Shown here: positions 9,536 to 17,282 of the stretch, in pieces
Numbering within the stretch: the stretch's first letter is position 1
Layout: each line of letters begins with the position of its first letter
Origin: Chitinophagaceae bacterium PMP191F
GTDB taxonomy: Bacteria; Bacteroidota; Bacteroidia; Chitinophagales; Chitinophagaceae
Assembly (NCBI GenBank): GCA_001302245.1
Contig: LGYU01000007.1
Location: forward strand, 62,001-126,000
Length of the DNA stretch: 64,000 nt
Direction: 5' to 3'
Translations under genes and position numbers: made by a program
Notes under the pieces: model-generated
Told to the model about the DNA's origin: nothing
Database searches by the model: none
The model's input: only the letters and a program-made list of their open reading frames with translations

Positions 9536-9545
9536 ACTTTATGAC

Positions 9546-10388
9546 ATGAACAGGTTGAAACAATACGAAACGCTGGTGATAACCGAGTTTGAGGAAGAAA
9601 CCTTTCACCTGCCCGCTCACCGGCATACCTATTACGAGATCATTTACATTTTTAAAGGTTGTGGTGTTCATTTGCTGAACAATAATCGTATTCCTTATAA
9701 AGGTGGTGATCTGTTTGTGATCTCACCAGATGATGAGCACTATTTTGATATTAAGAAGAGCACACATTTTGCATTGATCAAGTTTACCGATAATTATTTC
9801 AGTAGTAAAAATCACCTGGCACCGGATGAGTTTCTTGTAAGCAAACCGGAAGTGATCATGCGTCACAAACTGCTGAAAGAAATGAAGCTGGTACTGGATG
9901 AACCCTGTAAAACCATCCTGCGCAATACGTTCGAGAATATACTTGCTTATAATTGTCGTAAGGACGTGGCCACGTCGCCATTGGTGTATTACCAGGTACT
10001 GTCCATTTTTGGTTTGATAAAAGAAGCGATCACCAAACTGGATGTGCGTATTGACAATGGACTTCCTGATAAAGAAGCAATGATCTCCTTTATTCATCAG
10101 CATATTTATGAACCGGAAAAGATACAGGTAAAGAATATTGCTACCCACTTCAGTATTGCCAGCAATTATTTCAGTGCTTATTTCAAAAGAAATTTTTCTA
10201 TCAGCTATCGCGAGTACGTAAATACATACCGTACCAGACTGATTGAGAAACGGATCGTATCCGGCGGGTTAACATTGAAACAGATAGCTGATGAATTTGG
10301 ATTTACCGATGAAAGTCATCTGTCAAACTATTTTAAAAAACGCAGCAATGCCAGCCCGGCTTCTTATCGAAGGCTCGTATCTGCTTGA
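9546..10388 (+). CDS. AraC-family transcriptional regulator
   Basis: A 280-residue regulator. The N-terminal cupin sensor is seen in LPAHRHTYYEIIYIFKGCG and GGDLFVISPDDEHYF. The C-terminal double helix-turn-helix is in the last 100 residues, with IATHFSIASNYFSAYFKRN and the second HTH LKQIADEFGFTDESHLSNYF followed by ASPASYRR. It is transcribed away from the MFS exporter with a 71-bp gap, so it probably responds to a ligand exported by that pump; the ligand is unknown. Confidence 0.93.
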   Translation: MNRLKQYETLVITEFEEETFHLPAHRHTYYEIIYIFKGCGVHLLNNNRIPYKGGDLFVISPDDEHYFDIKKSTHFALIKFTDNYFSSKNHLAPDEFLVSKPEVIMRHKLLKEMKLVLDEPCKTILRNTFENILAYNCRKDVATSPLVYYQVLSIFGLIKEAITKLDVRIDNGLPDKEAMISFIHQHIYEPEKIQVKNIATHFSIASNYFSAYFKRNFSISYREYVNTYRTRLIEKRIVSGGLTLKQIADEFGFTDESHLSNYFKKRSNASPASYRRLVSA

Positions 10389-10553
10389 GTAGTTTTGACA
10401 AGGGAACAGTTACAGGTTCTGCGGTTTGAATTTTTGAGAAAACGCAATGTTTTTCCGGAGATCATAAAAATTTTCTCTCACTGATAGTCATTTCCTGATC
10501 TGCCATACCGGGAGGTGTTCCTTTCTGTAATTCCTTTTCATACAGGTATGCAA

Positions 10554-10591
10554 GCAAACGTTCTGCCAGTATTTGCCGGCAGAACGTTTGC
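10554..10591. terminator. Long perfect hairpin between convergent AraC and SDR genes
   Basis: A perfect 14-bp inverted repeat, GCAAACGTTCTGCC (10554-10567) and its complement at 10578-10591, with a 10-nt loop. It lies between two convergent genes and could stop both transcripts, although neither side has a proper T-run. Confidence 0.55.
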
Positions 10592-10609
10592 GTAAGTGTG
10601 CAGGTATAA

Positions 10610-11452
10610 TTATTCGGCAAAAGCCGTAGCTGTGGCCAGGTGTTGTACCTGTGCCATATCCTGTTTTACAGCTTGTATTTTGACTTCTGCCAGATTGTAT
10701 GCGTCCTGGCCCAGGAAAAGATGCAGGGGTGGTTGCTGCTGGTGTGTTACTTCGATCAGTACGTCTGCTGCTTTATCCGGATCACCTGGCTGGCGGCCAT
10801 TAATATTGTGCTGGTGAGCAGATTGCACTTCACGTACATTCTGGTAGGCTGCAATTTCAGTAGCTGGTGTGTTCAGGGAAACACTGTCCAGGAAACTGGT
10901 TCTGAAATATCCTGGCGATACAACGGTAACGTGGATACCAAAAGGTTTTACTTCTGCTGCCAGTGATTCGGAAAAACCATGTACCGCAAACTTGGTAGCA
11001 CAGTAAATACCAAACCCCGGAAAATTGCCTGTAAAACCGCCAATAGAGGCAATGTTGAAAATATGCCCGGATTGCTGTTGACGCAGGAATGGCATTGCTT
11101 TGCGGATCACATTGAGCGTGCCAAAAACGTTGATGTCGAAGTTTTGTTTTGATTCAGCATCGGTCAGCTCTTCCAGTGCGCCTGCAAGTCCGTAACCCGC
11201 ATTGTTTACAATTACATCAATACTGCCAAAATGATCTACAGTATGCTGAATGGCTTGTGCCACACTGTTTTCATCACTTACATTTACTGTTAAAGGAAGA
11301 AATGTTTTTTTATCTGCCGATACGGCTTTTCCCAGTTCTGCAATATTGCGTGAGGTAGCAGCTACCGGGAAACCTGCCTGCAGCAGTTTTTTTACCAATG
11401 AAAGGCCTAGTCCCCGGGATGCACCGGTTACAAACCATACTCTATTTTTCAT
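10610..11452 (-). CDS. Short-chain dehydrogenase/reductase (SDR)
   Basis: A 280-residue classical SDR with a Rossmann fold: the cofactor loop TGASRGLG near residue 10, NNAGYG near residue 88, and the catalytic Ser (NIASIGG) plus Tyr-x-x-x-Lys in YCATKFAVHG. VVSPGYFRTSF follows as in the family. The substrate is unknown. Its promoter carries the same operator and spacing as the AraC gene at 13893-14792, so it is likely activated by that regulator. Confidence 0.94.
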   Translation of the reverse strand: MKNRVWFVTGASRGLGLSLVKKLLQAGFPVAATSRNIAELGKAVSADKKTFLPLTVNVSDENSVAQAIQHTVDHFGSIDVIVNNAGYGLAGALEELTDAESKQNFDINVFGTLNVIRKAMPFLRQQQSGHIFNIASIGGFTGNFPGFGIYCATKFAVHGFSESLAAEVKPFGIHVTVVSPGYFRTSFLDSVSLNTPATEIAAYQNVREVQSAHQHNINGRQPGDPDKAADVLIEVTHQQQPPLHLFLGQDAYNLAEVKIQAVKQDMAQVQHLATATAFAE

Positions 11453-11516
11453 ATTGATTTTTTAAAAAAGCGTAGTTGTGAAAATGGATGTTTAGCTGTT
11501 CATGAACATTGCCATA

Positions 11517-11583
11517 CAAAGGTATTACTGCAGACAGGGCGGGTTGTTACAGCTTTGAAACAGATACTTGCATAATTCAAACA
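11517..11583 (-). promoter_or_regulatory. SDR promoter: TACCTTTG -7 box with upstream AraC-type box
   Basis: On the minus strand a perfect Bacteroidota -7 box TACCTTTG (11517-11524) lies about 65 bp before the SDR start. After a 24-nt gap comes a 35-bp block (11549-11583) with direct half-sites TTGAAAC and TTCAAAC exactly 21 bp apart (+ strand notation). The block matches the one before the AraC gene at 30 of 35 positions. The box abuts the expected -33 position, which is the usual place for an AraC-type activator. Confidence 0.7.
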
Positions 11584-11614
11584 GGAAAAAATATTGTTTA
11601 AGAAATGTGTGATC

Positions 11615-12487
11615 TCAGGAGAAGAAAGCCGCATATTCTTTTGCAAAACTGCTGAAACTGCGTGGTGCTTGTCCTGTTATCTCCTGTACAGCAGTGGTTA
11701 CAGCGGCAGCTTCGCCCCGTGCATAGTGATCATAATCTTCAATCAGTCCTTCAGCCTGCCATTCAGGAAAGCCTGCTGCCAGCAGCGCATGACGCATGGC
11801 ATCCTGTGGTATATTCACATACTGTACAGAACGTGCAAGGGCTTCTGATAACTGTTCGGCTATCTGCATATGTGTCAGTGCTTCCGGACCGGTAAGGGTA
11901 TAGGTCTTCCCTTCATGACCATTGGTGGTTAATACTGTTGCTGCTACAGCGGCAATATCGCGTACGTCTATGGCACTGATAGCTGCCGTTCCTGCTGTTG
12001 CAAAGAATTTTCCCTGGCTGATAATGGAATCACGAAAAGATAATAGTCCCTGCATAAAAAGGTTAGGACGTAAAAAAGTATATGTCATACCCGATGTACT
12101 GATCTTTTTTTCTACTGCTGCATGGTAACGGAGAAAACGTACGGGTGAGTGTATATCTGCTGCCAGTTGAGAGAGCTTTACAATGTGTTGTACACCTTCG
12201 GCATGGGCAATATCTGTGAAATTGCATTGCAATGTTTCTGCGTGTTCTGATGAATTGGTTAGCAGAAATGCACGTTCAATGCCTTGCAGGGCTTTACGTA
12301 TACCTGGGGCGTCATTAAAATCTCCTGTAACAATTTCTGCATGTTGCAGGGAAGCGAATTTCTCAGCATCCTTTACCGTGCGTACCATTATACGGAATGG
12401 TATGCCGCGGGCTGATAACTGGTTGACCAATGTTGTGCCTACATTGCCTGTAGCGCCTGTAATAAGAATGGAAGCATTGTGTTGCAT
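11615..12487 (-). CDS. NmrA-like NAD(P)-binding protein (atypical SDR, QorB-like)
   Basis: A 290-residue Rossmann-fold protein beginning ILITGATGNVGTTLVNQL, the glycine-rich loop of atypical SDRs, followed by RTVKDAEKF and VTGDFNDAPGIRKAL as in NmrA/QorB quinone reductase-like proteins. SAIDVRDIAAVAATVL and YTLTGPEALTHMQIAEQLS are characteristic of the family. Members act as NAD(P)H:quinone oxidoreductases or redox sensors; the actual activity here is not known. It is downstream of the decayed AraC gene and probably shares its promoter. Confidence 0.9.
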   Translation of the reverse strand: MQHNASILITGATGNVGTTLVNQLSARGIPFRIMVRTVKDAEKFASLQHAEIVTGDFNDAPGIRKALQGIERAFLLTNSSEHAETLQCNFTDIAHAEGVQHIVKLSQLAADIHSPVRFLRYHAAVEKKISTSGMTYTFLRPNLFMQGLLSFRDSIISQGKFFATAGTAAISAIDVRDIAAVAATVLTTNGHEGKTYTLTGPEALTHMQIAEQLSEALARSVQYVNIPQDAMRHALLAAGFPEWQAEGLIEDYDHYARGEAAAVTTAVQEITGQAPRSFSSFAKEYAAFFS

Positions 12488-12559
12488 AGTAGTAAAGTTT
12501 TATGACACAAATTTCCACTGCTTCTGTGGCGAAGAATTGTAAGAAAACGAAAAAGCTGT

Positions 12560-12904
12560 TTAATTGTGGCAATAGTCTTTGCATGGATGGCTTTCCTGGT
12601 ACACTTTCATAATAAAGTGCAGTAGTTCAACCAGGTAAATGCGTTGCAGGTCTTCAGAAAAAATATAGTCAGAATCTTTTTCCGAATGGATCTTTCTGAA
12701 TATTTCCGTTGCGGTAATTTCCTGTTTATCGGTCAGCACATACGCATTGTTATGCTGCGAAGTAAAGGCGGGTAAAGTACGCAGGTATTGTATAGTACGT
12801 TGAGGTAAAAAGTCGTCCCTGAATGTGTACAGAAAATTTCTGGCGTCGTGGCTGCGTATGTAAACAATGAGATAAAAGTTCCTTATGGTCGTGATCCTTA
12901 ACAT
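12560..12904 (-). pseudogene. Decayed AraC-family regulator (sensor-domain remnant, no HTH)
   Basis: A 114-codon frame that aligns by eye with the regulator encoded at 13893-14792. TIRNFYLIVYIR matches TRRDFYKISLTR, FLYTFRDDFL matches FFCIFKEAFF, and SDYIFSEDLQRIYLVELLHF matches SDYTYKYDLIRNYIMEIIHY. Relative to that protein it lacks about 45 N-terminal residues, about 45 residues inside the cupin, and the whole C-terminal HTH. It is therefore a degraded paralogue, though a short dimerising product cannot be excluded. Its promoter still has the -7 box and AraC box of its relative. Confidence 0.7.
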
Positions 12905-12979
12905 ACAATATCAGCAATGAATATTGTTGCTGCAACCGGAAGGGGTGGTATGGGGTAATTGCGTTTCATAATGCTGGTA

Positions 12980-13046
12980 CAAATGTACGGTGGGTATGGA
13001 GGGTGTTATTTGTATGTTTCAAACCATTCGTTATGAAATTCAAATA
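12980..13046 (-). promoter_or_regulatory. Third copy of the AraC-box promoter, before the decayed AraC gene and NmrA-like gene
   Basis: On the minus strand an exact -7 box TACATTTG (12980-12987) is followed upstream, after the same 24-nt gap, by direct repeats TTCAAAC (13018-13024) and TTCAAAT (13039-13045) spaced 21 bp (+ strand notation). This is the same geometry as at 11517-11583 and 14855-14921, although the middle of the box differs. Confidence 0.6.
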
Positions 13047-13064
13047 TTAAGCAAAAGAAAAGGG

Positions 13065-13877
13065 TCAGCCAGGTGTTGCTATACATATATCTTGCTGAAA
13101 CTGTACAAAGCGTGTGGGCGAAAGATGCAGGTAGTGTTTGAAATCGTGTATCAACTGGCTCTGGTCATAATAACCACAGTCGTGAATGATCTCAAACCAG
13201 TCAATTTTTTGTCCCTGTACCAGTTGCTGTTGTACAAGATGGATAGCCTTTAAAAAACGCTGGTACCGGGTGATCTCTTTTACACTATAACCAAACTGCG
13301 CTTTCTGTTTCATTTGCACAGCGCGTTCACTTTGCTGTGTTTCCCGGGCAATGATCTTTACAGGATTCAGCAGATCATTGTTGCCGGTGAGGGCAGCCAG
13401 CCGTTCTGACAACAGGTTGCGTTCTTTTATATATGGTTCACAGAACTGTAGTATGTATTGTATGCGGGAAGCAGTATCTGGTATGTTTTTCAGCGTTTGC
13501 CACAACTCCGTAAAGCAATTCTCTTTCAGCAATTCATCGGGGTGTACGGCTAAAACAATTGCCTGTCCGAAAAAGCGATAGAAAGCATCTTCTTTAAAAT
13601 TAGCTACCAGTATATCGGCGCCCGGAGGCAGTGTATAGAAAAAAGATTGCTTTACAGGACCGATCACCATACAGGTATTGCATGTAAGCGTGTTTTGCTG
13701 AGCGGTGGTCAATGAAACGGTAGTGCCGAAACTGAATACCAGGATGGTTTGAAAACTGGGGACAAAAGTTTTCTCTATGGGTTCTGGGCCGGCATTGGCT
13801 GCGTGATATAAATAGGTAAATAGCTCTTCAAATGCAGGGGGTACAGTTATCCTTTCACTGGTATATTGTTCATCCAT
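13065..13877 (-). CDS. AraC-family transcriptional regulator (Bacteroidota type)
   Basis: A 270-residue regulator with an N-terminal ligand domain starting ITVPPAFEELFTYLYHAAN and a C-terminal AraC-type DNA-binding region with QKAQFGYSVKEITRYQRFLK and the second HTH FEIIHDCGYYDQSQLIHDFK followed by LSPTRF. The first HTH is less canonical (ARETQQSERAVQMK). It starts 15 bp after the stop of the AraC gene at 13893-14792, so the two are co-transcribed. Two consecutive AraC regulators in one operon are unusual. Confidence 0.88.
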   Translation of the reverse strand: MDEQYTSERITVPPAFEELFTYLYHAANAGPEPIEKTFVPSFQTILVFSFGTTVSLTTAQQNTLTCNTCMVIGPVKQSFFYTLPPGADILVANFKEDAFYRFFGQAIVLAVHPDELLKENCFTELWQTLKNIPDTASRIQYILQFCEPYIKERNLLSERLAALTGNNDLLNPVKIIARETQQSERAVQMKQKAQFGYSVKEITRYQRFLKAIHLVQQQLVQGQKIDWFEIIHDCGYYDQSQLIHDFKHYLHLSPTRFVQFQQDICIATPG

Positions 13878-13892
13878 TGCTGTTGCAACTGT

Positions 13893-14792
13893 TTAATTCC
13901 TGAATGAAGAAGGTGTAAGATTTGTTTGTTTTTTGAAAAAGTGATTGAAGTGTGCTGGTTCTTCAAACCCCAGGCAATAACTGATCTCTGCAATATTCCA
14001 GTTGGTATGTTTCAGTAATGCTTTGGCTTCGCTGGTAAGTCTTTCAAAAATATGTTCGGTAGTGGTTTTGCCGGTAGTAAGCCGGATAGCACGGTTCAGG
14101 TGATTGACATGTACAGCAAGCTGGTTGGCAAAATCGCGTGCTGAACGCAATTCAAACCGCTGTGAAGTAGATTCAATCGGGAACTGGCGCTCCAGCAATT
14201 CTGTGAACACGGCAGTGATGCGTGTATTGGCATCAGCATGTTGATATAGTGTTTCGGTAGGCTGGATCTTCATGGCATAGTGAATGATCTCCATGATATA
14301 GTTCCTGATCAGATCGTACTTGTATGTATAATCAGAACCGATCTCTTCCAGCATTTTTTCAAAGATCAGGCTTACATATTTGTCCTGTGCTTTGTCCAGT
14401 GCGTAAGTTGGTTTATTGCCGGGAGTGAACATGGGCATTTCACGTATGCCGCCACGAAAACGTTCTGTAAAGAATGCTTCCTTAAAAATGCAGAAGAAGC
14501 CTGATGGATTTTCTGACTGGTTCTGGTAGATGTATGGAACGCTGGGGTTGAAGAAAATAAGCGTAGAGCCGGAGATCTCCAGGCTTTTATCCGCATAGTG
14601 ATAAAGGTGCTTGCCCCGCGTCAGGGAGATCTTGTAAAAATCCCTGCGGGTATATTGTGGAGGTTGTTTGTTGGCGCCCACACAATCTTCTGTTCTGAAC
14701 ACGTTGAAATGCCCGATATCTTTTTTCAGGTTGTCGGGCAACCAGTTCATCTTTTTCAGATAAAAATCTTCCAGCGTTTCTGTTTTCGGCAT
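13893..14792 (-). CDS. AraC-family transcriptional regulator, likely autoregulated
   Basis: A 299-residue regulator with an N-terminal cupin-like sensor (TRRDFYKISLTRGK, LIFFNPSVPYIYQN) and a C-terminal double HTH (RDFANQLAVHVNHLNRAIRL, then WNIAEISYCLGFEEPAHFNH and LTPSSFRN). AraC proteins of this group usually sit beside oxidoreductases in Bacteroidota. The same promoter element precedes this gene, the SDR gene and the decayed paralogue, so it is the best candidate to bind all three. The inducer is unknown. Confidence 0.93.
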   Translation of the reverse strand: MPKTETLEDFYLKKMNWLPDNLKKDIGHFNVFRTEDCVGANKQPPQYTRRDFYKISLTRGKHLYHYADKSLEISGSTLIFFNPSVPYIYQNQSENPSGFFCIFKEAFFTERFRGGIREMPMFTPGNKPTYALDKAQDKYVSLIFEKMLEEIGSDYTYKYDLIRNYIMEIIHYAMKIQPTETLYQHADANTRITAVFTELLERQFPIESTSQRFELRSARDFANQLAVHVNHLNRAIRLTTGKTTTEHIFERLTSEAKALLKHTNWNIAEISYCLGFEEPAHFNHFFKKQTNLTPSSFRN

Positions 14793-14854
14793 ACTATAAA
14801 TTTAAAACAAATAGTGGGTGTTTGCTGAGGAGGCCCATAAAATTAACGTTACCC

Positions 14855-14921
14855 CAAAGTTAAGCCGGGTCGGGGCGTACCTGTTTACAGGATTCAAACG
14901 GATACTTGCAAAATTCAAACA
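14855..14921 (-). promoter_or_regulatory. AraC gene promoter: TAACTTTG -7 box with upstream AraC-type box
   Basis: On the minus strand a perfect -7 box TAACTTTG (14855-14862) lies about 63 bp before the AraC start. After a 24-nt gap comes a 35-bp block (14887-14921) with TTCAAAC half-sites at 14893 and 14914, 21 bp apart. The central GATACTTGCA is identical to that in the SDR promoter. Confidence 0.7.
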
Positions 14922-15154
14922 ATCCTAAAGCTGAAAAGGTTCAAGCCTGGCTGACAGCTAAACCGGAAACCTAAAAAATTTAATTCCGGCTGGATGTCTC
15001 ACCAGCGGGGGAAGTTGAAATGAATAAAAATGGCTGGTGTCTTCCACCAGCCATTAGGGGCAAATCAATAATCCTGAATGGAATGTAGCGGGGAATTACA
15101 AGCTGGTTTAATGGTTAAATGGTTTGATTATCATGGCTGTTATAGTGCTAACAG
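14922..15154 (-). terminator. Intergenic stretch with terminator of the PIG-L/Kelch operon
   Basis: The clear element is a perfect 11-bp hairpin, AATGGCTGGTG (15029-15039) and its complement (15045-15055) with a 5-nt loop. On the minus strand it is followed by a T-rich tract, so it should end the transcript of the PIG-L gene about 100 bp upstream. A second, imperfect hairpin of the same family (14989-15006, GCTGG and CCAGC arms) lies next to it. No gene is visible in the remainder. Confidence 0.65.
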
Positions 15155-16057
15155 CTAAAACGTAGCTCCCGGCACCTGATTTTCCACTACCCTGAAATAT
15201 TCTTTATTGAAAATGCGGAAATACACCCACCACGGATACCAGTTGTAGAAAGGAGAGATCTTGCCAATATTCTTGCGGTCGTGGGGTGAAAAGCTATTCA
15301 TGTATTGCTTTTTCTGCCGGGCATAGGAATAAATGTTGACCTGCACATCGGGCAACGGCATGCCTGAACAATGATATTGTTGCTGTCCCATTTTGTACAG
15401 GTTGATATCGCTGGTAGAATTTCTGACCAGTATTTTTTCTGCCATGGAAGGCGGAAATACTGCCTGGTAAACTTTCTGCACAGAAAAACCCGGGCGTGTT
15501 TGGTTGTTATTGCAATAGGCTATTACCTGTTTGCTGATGAATACATGATCCGGATGACCATAACCGCCGATGCTGTCGTCCAGGGAAAAAATAATGGAAG
15601 GTTGCAGGCTGTCGATCAATGCCGCAAGTGCATGGTATATTGTATCAACATTAAAAACATCAGGAAAACGTTCAACAGGAAAAGGCAGCCATGTATTGCG
15701 GGAGGTGTCTTTGCGATACGGAAGTTTTAACAGGTAAACATTGGATAAGCCTTGTGTTTTAGCAAGGCTGTAAAACAATTGATTTTTTTCTTCGTCAGCT
15801 CTGCCGAAACTTACCTGGCTGATATCCCAGCCTTGCGCTACCAGTCCCAGGATGGTGCCGGCAAATGAATAGGCATCGTCGTCATGTGCAGTAACGATCA
15901 GCGCTTTCTTTTTGGTTACAGTGGATAGGAATGTATCCTGCGGATAGGTTTCTGACGCTTTCATGGATTGCAGGTATAAAAGATGAGCAGTAACCAGTAT
16001 TATTACACTACCAGCTACTGCTACTGCCACCCGTATGATCCTCCTTGACATGTGCAT
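15155..16057 (-). CDS. PIG-L/LmbE-family deacetylase, membrane-anchored
   Basis: A 300-residue protein with one N-terminal membrane segment (VAVAVAGSVIILVTAHLLYL). The zinc-binding motif of PIG-L deacetylases appears as TAHDDDAYSFAG (AHxDD) near residue 57, with the distal HPDHVFISKQV supplying the third ligand and SFGRADEEKN between. The family hydrolyses N-acetyl groups from GlcNAc-type sugars or related conjugates; the substrate here is unknown. It starts 2 bp after the Kelch gene stop, so the two are translated from one message. Confidence 0.88.
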   Translation of the reverse strand: MHMSRRIIRVAVAVAGSVIILVTAHLLYLQSMKASETYPQDTFLSTVTKKKALIVTAHDDDAYSFAGTILGLVAQGWDISQVSFGRADEEKNQLFYSLAKTQGLSNVYLLKLPYRKDTSRNTWLPFPVERFPDVFNVDTIYHALAALIDSLQPSIIFSLDDSIGGYGHPDHVFISKQVIAYCNNNQTRPGFSVQKVYQAVFPPSMAEKILVRNSTSDINLYKMGQQQYHCSGMPLPDVQVNIYSYARQKKQYMNSFSPHDRKNIGKISPFYNWYPWWVYFRIFNKEYFRVVENQVPGATF

Positions 16058-16059
16058 GA

Positions 16060-17154
16060 CTATCTTAAAGTAAAAATATCCACCTGGTTTGGAGTAGAAC
16101 CCATAAGGTTCGAACCGCCTGCAAATACTATTTTGTTACCGGCGCCCGCACCAGCCAGGTAGGCGCGTGCTTCTTTCAACTGCGTTACACTCCATTGGCC
16201 AGTATTGATATCAAATATATCAACTGTATTGGATGCCTTCAGTGTGGCACTTTCATACCCACCTGCAAACAATACTTTATTACCTACAGCGGCGGCGGCA
16301 AGAAAAAAACGTGCCTGGCTGAGCGAAGCGGTACTCCAGGTATTGGTCTTTGTATCGTAAATATCTACTACTTTAGAATCACCATCGTTACTGGTACCTC
16401 CTGCAAAGAATACTTTTCCGCCCGCGGCTGTTGCTGCCAGTAATTGTCTGCCTGTACTCAATTGCGCCGTGCTCCATTTGTTGGTACGGCTGTCATAAAT
16501 GTCTACCGCTTTGGATACATTGGAACCATTGGTGGACCCGCCTGCAAAAAATGCCTTACCGTCTGCTGAAGCTGCTGCCATATATGCTCTTGCTTCGCTC
16601 AGCATAGTGGTGTTCCATGTGGCGGTATTGGTGTTGTACATGTCAACAGAAATAGAAGCCCCGTTCAGCGTTACACCGCCTGCCACCAGTATCATGTTGT
16701 CCAGCGCTGTTACTGCCGGTGATTTACGTGCTTCGGTTAGCTGTGTGGTACTCCATGCTCCCGATGCGATGTTGAATATATCCACAGTTTTTGAAACGTT
16801 GCCGGTAATTAATCCACCACAGAAAAGGATCACCTTACTATTGCCTCCTGCACTCAGTTCTGCTCTGGCTTCGCTTAGCGAGGTGGTTGTCCAGCTTTCT
16901 TTATTTACATCATAAATGTCTACTACTTTGGAAAAATTTCCGGCAATAGAAGTACCTCCTCCAAAAAAAAGACGTTGACCATCAGTTGCTGCTGCAATTC
17001 CCGAACGTTCCTGCGACAAGATGCCGCCACCGGAATTGGTTACAGAAGTAAAACCTGCAGGAGTGTCGGTGCCATGCTTTTTACAGGCCGTTTGCAGAAA
17101 TAATACGATCATGAATATCACGGGTAGAAGACCCGGTAAAATTTTGTTTTTCAT
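16060..17154 (-). CDS. Kelch-repeat beta-propeller lipoprotein
   Basis: A 364-residue lipoprotein (signal IFMIVLFLQTAC followed by KKHG) made of six full Kelch-type repeats of about 47 residues plus a closing strand. Each repeat has the pattern FAGG...VDIYD...W(S/N)T..L.EAR. The C-terminal half-repeat (VFAGG...VDIFTLR) probably pairs with the N-terminal half to close a seven-bladed propeller. It is likely a surface binding or scaffolding protein. It is the first gene of an operon with the PIG-L deacetylase; ATG 17154 is preferred over an in-frame start three codons upstream because the signal peptide begins there. Confidence 0.87.
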   Translation of the reverse strand: MKNKILPGLLPVIFMIVLFLQTACKKHGTDTPAGFTSVTNSGGGILSQERSGIAAATDGQRLFFGGGTSIAGNFSKVVDIYDVNKESWTTTSLSEARAELSAGGNSKVILFCGGLITGNVSKTVDIFNIASGAWSTTQLTEARKSPAVTALDNMILVAGGVTLNGASISVDMYNTNTATWNTTMLSEARAYMAAASADGKAFFAGGSTNGSNVSKAVDIYDSRTNKWSTAQLSTGRQLLAATAAGGKVFFAGGTSNDGDSKVVDIYDTKTNTWSTASLSQARFFLAAAAVGNKVLFAGGYESATLKASNTVDIFDINTGQWSVTQLKEARAYLAGAGAGNKIVFAGGSNLMGSTPNQVDIFTLR

Positions 17155-17173
17155 TGTTAGCAATTAAAGGCTA

Positions 17174-17201
17174 CAAAACTATAAGCCGCATGCCGATGCA
17201 A
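17174..17201 (-). promoter_or_regulatory. Promoter of the Kelch/PIG-L operon
   Basis: Minus-strand TAGTTTTG (17174-17181) matches the Bacteroidota -7 consensus TAnnTTTG, with a TTG (17199-17201) 17 nt upstream as -33 element. The expected start of transcription is about 13 nt before the Kelch start codon. The spacing is slightly short. Confidence 0.45.
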
Positions 17202-17282
17202 TGGGGTACGCATCGGACATTCATTCCCGGCGTCGTAAACTCCCCGGAAACCCTATGCCCGGTTTGTGGTATTTCTGGCAGA

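Noticed and set aside
12750-12935. 61-codon minus-strand frame overlapping the AraC remnant
   Set aside because: Checked as a possible missing N-terminus of the remnant; it shows no similarity to AraC sensor domains.
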